From Bacillota bacterium (GTDB taxonomy: Bacteria > Bacillota_E > Sulfobacillia > Sulfobacillales > Sulfobacillaceae): a stretch of DNA of 5,961 bases. The position numbers and the translations under genes are program-made. The stretch is taken from assembly GCA_021802375.1 (NCBI GenBank), contig JAKAAL010000299.1, positions 1 to 5,961 on the forward strand. The letters are read 5' to 3'. The notes under the pieces were generated by a model that saw only the letters and a list, made by a program, of their open reading frames with translations, ran no database searches and was not told where the DNA came from. Shown here piece by piece: positions 5,422-5,961 of this stretch; the stretch's first letter is position 1, and the number at the start of each line of letters is the position of its first letter.

Positions 5422-5961
5422 TGCTCGGCATTGTCGAATCCTCGCGACAGGCGTTCTGCAAAAGATGGATTTCACCGCAATGCTCGTGGTTAGATAGGGC
5501 TGGGACGCAGCGAAGCTACCGGCGACGGAGGCGACATCCCTGGTGATGGTGAACGATTGGACGGAGCCGATCAACTCAATAGAATACGTTTCCGTAGTAG
5601 ATCAAACCGAGCTCGTCCATACATGATCCGTTTTAATCGCTTGATTTGGTTGTTGAATCCTTCGACGATCCCTGGACTCCAAATGACCGTGCATCCGTTA
5701 CGCACCGCCTGCTCGTCCTGGTGAATGCTCGTAGCAAACCGCACCAATTCGGGGATCTTCGTCGCTTTCGCGGCGGTCAACCACGGCGTCAGGGCCGCTC
5801 CGCGGCGATGCCGGATGAGGGTATGCAGCGGATGGGTGAGAGTGTAGACCCGTTGGCATTCGGGATCGGTTAAGATCAGGCTCAAGGACCTCGTAGTCGT
5901 TCGCGGTAAGTGATCCCATCGGCTGAGATACCAGGCCGCGACTTGTCGCGGCTTCGGTCGG
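5397..5961 (-). mobile_element. ISL3-family insertion sequence, 3' part (continues off window)
   Basis: The element is defined by the transposase C-terminus on the minus strand and a plausible terminal repeat at 5397. Bases 5397-5570 between that end and the transposase stop hold no convincing gene. The element runs past the right edge. Its presumed insertion point coincides with the lost N-terminus of the glycoside-hydrolase-like pseudogene. Confidence 0.6.
5571..5960 (-). CDS. ISL3-family transposase, C-terminal 129 residues (5' end off window)
   Basis: The frame is open from the right edge to TGA 5571-5573. It begins PRQVAAWYLSRW, as in the PSPxQVARWFL segment that ISL3 transposases (DDE_Tnp_ISL3) carry between their second Asp and final Glu. 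It continues with a helical stretch and LVRFATSIHQDEQAVRNG, then the hallmark WSPGIVEGFNNQIKRLKR and MYGRARFDLL. The Glu of VEG (codon 5661-5663) is the third acidic residue of the DDE site. The enzyme catalyses cut-and-paste movement of its element. No stop or frameshift occurs in the visible part, so the gene may be intact. An internal TTG at 5885 is not a true start, because homology extends upstream of it to the window edge. Confidence 0.92.
   Translation of the reverse strand, partial: RPKPRQVAAWYLSRWDHLPRTTTRSLSLILTDPECQRVYTLTHPLHTLIRHRRGAALTPWLTAAKATKIPELVRFATSIHQDEQAVRNGCTVIWSPGIVEGFNNQIKRLKRIMYGRARFDLLRKRILLS

Noticed and set aside
5400..5450. A minus-strand GFDN-like segment that could be the start of the glycoside-hydrolase-like domain.
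   Set aside because: It is short, ends at a TGA, is in a different frame and lies inside the putative IS end. The resemblance is probably chance.
1..5961. CRISPR array, tRNA or rRNA genes.
   Set aside because: No regularly spaced direct repeats and no tRNA or rRNA signature sequences were seen on either strand.

Overview
This looks like a chromosomal accessory stretch from a Gram-positive bacterium of moderate-to-high GC content. The ribosome binding sites are strong and purine-rich (GGAGGGAG before the peptidase gene, AAAGGATGATC before the methyltransferase gene). The gene families (an ISL3-type transposase, an IS605-type TnpB end, a DUF2301-like membrane protein, Ycf48/BNR-like propellers) would suit an environmental Bacillota such as a Sulfobacillus-like acidophile. 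That placement is inference, not proof.

Layout. Bases 2-112 are the last codons of a TnpB-type gene, and its stop codon lies inside a GC-rich hairpin of the kind found at the right end of IS200/IS605 elements. Then come two genes on the + strand, a small polytopic membrane protein (276-776) and a SAM-dependent O-methyltransferase (818-1447), close enough to be co-transcribed. Convergent with them, and only 18 bases away, is a minus-strand pair: an N-terminally anchored HExxH metallopeptidase (1896-2750) followed by a four-helix membrane protein (1466-1819). A divergent spacer of about 350 bases (2751-3101) leads to a 61-residue ribbon-helix-helix-like protein (3102-3287) with a small inverted repeat just upstream.

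The right half is decaying. A secreted Trp-rich repeat protein of the Ycf48/BNR beta-propeller type (3397-4554) is cut in the middle by one in-frame TAA. Facing it on the minus strand is a glycoside-hydrolase-like (DUF1906/Rv2525c-type) gene (4623 to about 5355) that has lost its N-terminus and carries a frameshift and an in-frame TAA. A perfect 16-bp hairpin (4567-4603) sits between the two 3' ends and probably served both as terminator. The window closes with the 3' part of an ISL3-family transposase on the minus strand (5571 to the edge). The element may end at 5397, right where the glycoside-hydrolase-like gene is truncated.

I see no coherent new multi-gene system here. The most informative content is the pair of convergent, independently broken genes for exported proteins next to a mobile element, the TnpB/IS605 right end, and the small ribbon-helix-helix protein with a candidate operator. 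No tRNA, rRNA or CRISPR array is visible.
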